Assembly: GCA_035293765.1 (NCBI GenBank)
Contig: DATGMF010000031.1
Coordinates: 1-64,000, forward strand
From: DASRHT01 sp035293765
Lineage (GTDB): Bacteria > Chloroflexota > Ktedonobacteria > Ktedonobacterales > Ktedonobacteraceae
Direction: 5' to 3'
DNA length: 64,000 nucleotides
Shown: in pieces, positions 61,311 through 64,000 of the stretch
How positions within the stretch are numbered: position 1 is the stretch's first letter
Layout of the letters: each line of letters starts with the position of its first letter
The notes under the pieces: model-generated
Told to the model about the DNA's origin: nothing
Database searches by the model: none
The model's input: the letters and a program-made list of their open reading frames with translations, nothing else
Program-made: the position numbers and the translations under genes

Positions 61311-62561
61311 CTACCAGACCACCGGCAAATGAGCCGGGCCAATGGTTGACCCGTCGTCTGAACGCCAGGGCACTTCAGATGGCGCAACCGCCAGACGAAT
61401 GTTGGGCAGGCGCTTGAGCAGAGTGGTCCAGAGAACCTGCATCTCCATGCGCGCCAACTGCTGACCCAGGCAGGCGTGGATGCCGCGACCAAAGCTGAGA
61501 ATAGGATTTGGCGTGCGATCAAAATTCACCACATCTGGATCGGGGAAAACCTCTGGATCTCTGTTGCCGGTGAGGAAGGACAGCATCAGCACTTCGCCCG
61601 GCTGGACACGGACGCCGCTGAACTCGATCTCCTCGCGAACAATACGTGGCCGAGCGCCTGAACCCAGCAGCGTGGTGCGCATAATCTCCTCGATAGCAGA
61701 TGCCATTGCCTCTTCGTCATCGACGCGCGCTTTCAACTGTTCCAGCAGGTCCGGGCGCTGGAACAGCACGAAAGCGGAATTGGTAAAGCTCGTGCTGGTC
61801 GTCTCAAAACCGGCTGCGATCAACCCGAGCCCGAACGAGAGCATCTCCTGCTCAGTCAGCACCTCATCGCCCTGTTCGCGGTTCTTCACCAGCAGGCCCA
61901 GGACGGTATCGCTCGGATTGGCCCGCTCCTTCTCGATCAGGGGCATGATATAGCGCACCATTTTCGCCCAGCGCTCCTGCAACTCTTCTGAGGTAGCAGT
62001 GCGTGAGAGCAGGTCGCGCCCCCATTCGCGGAAAAGCTTCTCGTCTTCATAGGGAATGCCCAGCAGTTCGCAAATGACGACCATCGGCGTCTTGATCGCG
62101 TAGTCCTCATAGAGATCCGCTGGTGGCCCCTTGCGCTCCATCTCGTCGATTAACCGATTGGTCAGCGCGATCACCCCCGGGCGCATCTCGTTGGCGTGCT
62201 TGACGGTGAAAGCCTGCGTGACCAGGCGACGAATCTGGTTGTGGCGCTCAGGCGTCACGGTAAATAGCGAACCCTCGCGCGTCTGGGAGGCAACTTCCTG
62301 GCGCGGCACTTCGCCGTCTGAACTCAGAATGGTGCCGCAGCGTCGCGCGTCATTGGCCGCCTTCGTTACATCTGCGTGGCGGGTCAATAGCAGCGCCTCG
62401 CCGCCATATGGCATCTTCACGCGCGCTACCGGACACTTTGCTTGCAACTCCTTATACTCTTTGGGCATTTCCAGACTGTGATCGGCCAGCGGAAACGGGA
62501 AATGGAGCGGCGCTTCCTGTACACCCTGCTCCTGGACGTTTACGCCCTGTTCGTTGCTCAT
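61311..62561 (-). CDS. Cytochrome P450, ferredoxin-linked
   Basis: ATG 62561 (416 residues); TTG 62579 with a similar context is possible. Class I P450: TPERHNQIRRLVTQAFT, I-helix GLIAAGFETTSTSF (Gly-x-Glu-Thr-Thr kept, with Phe at x), ExxR in IEEIMRTTLL and heme loop FGRGIHACLGQQLARME. It follows a 3Fe-4S-type ferredoxin gene by 123 bp on the same strand, so the ferredoxin is its likely electron donor. Substrate unknown; this layout is common in actinobacterial and Chloroflexota tailoring operons. Confidence 0.93.
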   Translation of the reverse strand: MSNEQGVNVQEQGVQEAPLHFPFPLADHSLEMPKEYKELQAKCPVARVKMPYGGEALLLTRHADVTKAANDARRCGTILSSDGEVPRQEVASQTREGSLFTVTPERHNQIRRLVTQAFTVKHANEMRPGVIALTNRLIDEMERKGPPADLYEDYAIKTPMVVICELLGIPYEDEKLFREWGRDLLSRTATSEELQERWAKMVRYIMPLIEKERANPSDTVLGLLVKNREQGDEVLTEQEMLSFGLGLIAAGFETTSTSFTNSAFVLFQRPDLLEQLKARVDDEEAMASAIEEIMRTTLLGSGARPRIVREEIEFSGVRVQPGEVLMLSFLTGNRDPEVFPDPDVVNFDRTPNPILSFGRGIHACLGQQLARMEMQVLWTTLLKRLPNIRLAVAPSEVPWRSDDGSTIGPAHLPVVW

Positions 62562-62684
62562 AATGGCTATCTGCTCCAATCTAGCATGTGTCTGTCTTTA
62601 TCACTATCTCGCTGCAATGAGAGAATCTTCTCACTTGAGAGCGCCTGTTCCCCATGTAATGATGAACGCCACGCTCCCCATTGA

Positions 62685-62927
62685 TCAAACTGCCTGGTCA
62701 TTTTCTATAACGACGAGCTCCGATTCGTTCGCTTCGTCCTCAATCGTGAAGACCTGGCCTGGACAGAGGTCTACAGCCTGCCGCACTTTTTTCAGCAGCG
62801 ACAGAGCAGGTCGCTCGTTGAGAACATGAACGGTGCCATCGCTGTCTCGCTGATCAAAAACGTCGGAGCAGGCGAGCACACAGTTTCCGCCCGCAATACA
62901 CTTCTGGGTATACGCGATCACGCGCAC
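62685..62927 (-). CDS. 3Fe-4S-type ferredoxin for P450
   Basis: GTG start 62927 with a perfect AAGGAGG seven or eight bases upstream; 80 residues. VIAYTQKCIAGGNCVLACSDVFD and VRQAVDLCPGQVF give the cysteine set C-x5-C-x3-C plus C-P, as in small single-cluster ferredoxins that serve P450s. Members with Ala or Gly in the second position hold a 3Fe-4S cluster; here an extra cysteine (ACSD) could allow four ligands, so the cluster type is open. It is transcribed just before the P450 at 61.3-62.6 kb. Confidence 0.9.
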   Translation of the reverse strand: MRVIAYTQKCIAGGNCVLACSDVFDQRDSDGTVHVLNERPALSLLKKVRQAVDLCPGQVFTIEDEANESELVVIENDQAV

Positions 62928-63051
62928 GTCATCACCTCCTTTCTAAATATGTTACGTTGACATAGGTAATGGTAACATATCACAGCGACAATCGACAAGG
63001 TGAGACGAAGAGGAGGTCGCTGCTAATTCCTGCTAAGCGCAGTGAGGCCGT

Positions 63052-64000
63052 TTACTGCTCTATTGCAGGACCTGATACCTCGTTTGACGGGAGGGCTGCA
63101 TTACTATCGGAAAGCTGCTGAGTTGTATGCAATGAGAGTCTGGTGATGAATTCGGGCGGAAGCCCACGAGAATCGGTAAGACGAGCTGTGCTGAAGTTCG
63201 TTTCACTGAGCCTGGCTCCGCGCAGGTCGGCTCTACTCAGATCGGCGTCACAAAAGTCAGCTCTACTCAGATCGGCGTTACTCAGGTTGGTGTCACTGAG
63301 GTTGGCTTTGCGCAGATCGGCCCCACACAAATTGGCTTCACGCAAATTTGCTTTGCGCAGGTCGGCTCTGAACAAGTTGGCGTTACTCAGGTTGGCTTTG
63401 CGCAGATCGGCCCCGCACAAATTGGCTCCCCCGAGGTAGACTCCACTGAGATCGGCTTCTTCGAGGTGAGCTTCACCCAGGTCGGCTCTGTAGAGAATGG
63501 CACCACTCAGGTTGGCTACGGTGACATCCTTCTCCCAGGAGGTTTTGCTGAGATTGGCTCCGTGAAGATGGGCATCAAGGAGTTGGGCTTCACGCAGATC
63601 GGCTCCGCACAGGTTGGCTCCGCACAGGTTGGCTTCGCGCAGATCGGCCCCGCGCAGATCGGCTCCGCGCAAATTGGCTTCGCTGAGGTCTATCGCATGC
63701 AGATCCACAAAGGAAAGGTTGATCCCTGCCATGTATGCTTGATTGAGGGCTACAATGCTCTTTCCTCCTGTCGCCGTCACGAGTCTCGCTTCACGTAAGA
63801 ATGAAAGCACGGCACTCTGCCGCTTTGCATCGAGCTGGCTAAGAGCAGTTAAGGTTTGCACTCGGGCCACCCTCCGCACTTCAGCATCTGGAGCAGAAGA
63901 TCGTAAGTGCTGCGCTATCATCAACTCGGACATGCGATCAAGATACCGCTGAAGTATGTCTTCTCGTTGCTTCTCAAGAGAGGCTTTCCCTGTGAGCCTC
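63052..64000 (-). CDS. Pentapeptide-repeat protein, 5' end outside the window
   Basis: An internal ATG lies at 63933, but the frame stays open to the right edge and reads GKASLEKQREDILQRYLDRM before it. That is a conserved lead-in (LEKQRE..LQ.YLDRMSELM) of membrane-anchored pentapeptide proteins, so the gene is partial and its N-terminal membrane part lies beyond 64000. A helical domain (RVARVQTLTALSQLDAKRQ) is followed by about 30 pentapeptides such as ANLRGADLRE and ANLCGADLRK, forming a right-handed quadrilateral beta-helix, and a polar tail. Repeated CGADL units carry cysteines. Function unknown; such proteins may bind partners or DNA-like surfaces. Confidence 0.85.
   Translation of the reverse strand, partial: RLTGKASLEKQREDILQRYLDRMSELMIAQHLRSSAPDAEVRRVARVQTLTALSQLDAKRQSAVLSFLREARLVTATGGKSIVALNQAYMAGINLSFVDLHAIDLSEANLRGADLRGADLREANLCGANLCGADLREAQLLDAHLHGANLSKTSWEKDVTVANLSGAILYRADLGEAHLEEADLSGVYLGGANLCGADLRKANLSNANLFRADLRKANLREANLCGADLRKANLSDTNLSNADLSRADFCDADLSRADLRGARLSETNFSTARLTDSRGLPPEFITRLSLHTTQQLSDSNAALPSNEVSGPAIEQ

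Noticed and set aside
63143..63798. Long plus-strand open frames and regular 15-30 bp periodicity resembling a repeat array or CRISPR
   Set aside because: The periodicity is the codon pattern of pentapeptide repeats on the minus strand; there are no constant repeats with unique spacers, and the plus-strand translation is low-complexity.
1..64000. tRNA, rRNA or riboswitch genes
   Set aside because: I looked through the intergenic gaps for cloverleaf, rRNA or conserved riboswitch sequence and saw none; short structured RNAs cannot be excluded without a covariance search.

Overview
The window looks like a chromosomal segment of a mid-GC, soil-type, filament-forming bacterium of the Ktedonobacteria (phylum Chloroflexota). 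That placement is an inference. It rests on the gene mix (several cytochromes P450, long pentapeptide-repeat proteins, lipoproteins with Thr/Pro-rich linkers, a HipA-like kinase plus DUF3037 pair, a GWAVG-repeat propeller), on good AGGAGG-type ribosome sites with some TTG/GTG starts, and on dispersed GTAGGGGC palindromes. No rRNA or tRNA gene, CRISPR array or intact transposon was seen.

Left third (1-22.4 kb). The window opens with the end of a membrane protein, then a decayed spot: an IS3-family transposase tail fused to a frameshifted, truncated thiolase behind an intact enoyl-CoA hydratase. Next come two lipoproteins, a beta/gamma-crystallin, a CoA-transferase pair (gctA/gctB-like), an MFS transporter, an XdhC-like protein, a coiled-coil protein and a zinc-protease-like protein whose 5' end is frame-disrupted. 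At 10.8-13.05 kb a visibly more A+T-rich two-gene unit encodes an ABC-type AAA ATPase and a DUF4435/TOPRIM-like protein, resembling the AriA/AriB pair of PARIS anti-phage systems; it ends in a terminator. Housekeeping and metabolic genes follow: thiolase, metallo-beta-lactamase hydrolase, polysaccharide deacetylase, a Rad52/Erf-like putative annealing protein behind a perfect sigma-70-type promoter, an alpha/beta hydrolase lacking the usual serine, enolase and hisC.

Middle (23-46.8 kb). Trehalose synthesis (otsA/otsB, convergent) adjoins a glycogen-debranching-type enzyme. Then come the HipA-like/DUF3037 pair, an SDR, a Bcp peroxiredoxin, a secreted phosphoesterase, a P450 and a 2H-phosphoesterase-like protein, separated by palindromic repeat islands. 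From 46.8 down to 35.4 kb the minus strand carries one compact module: sensor kinase, response regulator, secreted propeller, two MacB/Lol-type ATPases (one with two AbrB-like domains at its C terminus) and two homologous giant FtsX-like permeases. It probably senses and handles an envelope stress or exported hydrophobic substrate.

Right third (47-64 kb). A second co-directional minus-strand run encodes a UDP-GlcNAc-2-epimerase-like protein, a PEP-synthase/rifampicin-phosphotransferase-like dikinase, an AroE-like dehydrogenase, an 892-residue HEAT-repeat protein and a pentapeptide-repeat protein with a channel-like membrane tail. Spacing within the last four is 21-52 bp. I do not recognise this set as a described system and regard it, together with the PARIS-like pair, as the most interesting content. 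The end of the window holds a methyltransferase, a FAD oxidoreductase, a TetR regulator with palindromic operator candidates followed by a P450, and a PadR regulator, P450 and 3Fe-4S-type ferredoxin group. The last gene, a pentapeptide-repeat protein, runs off the right edge.
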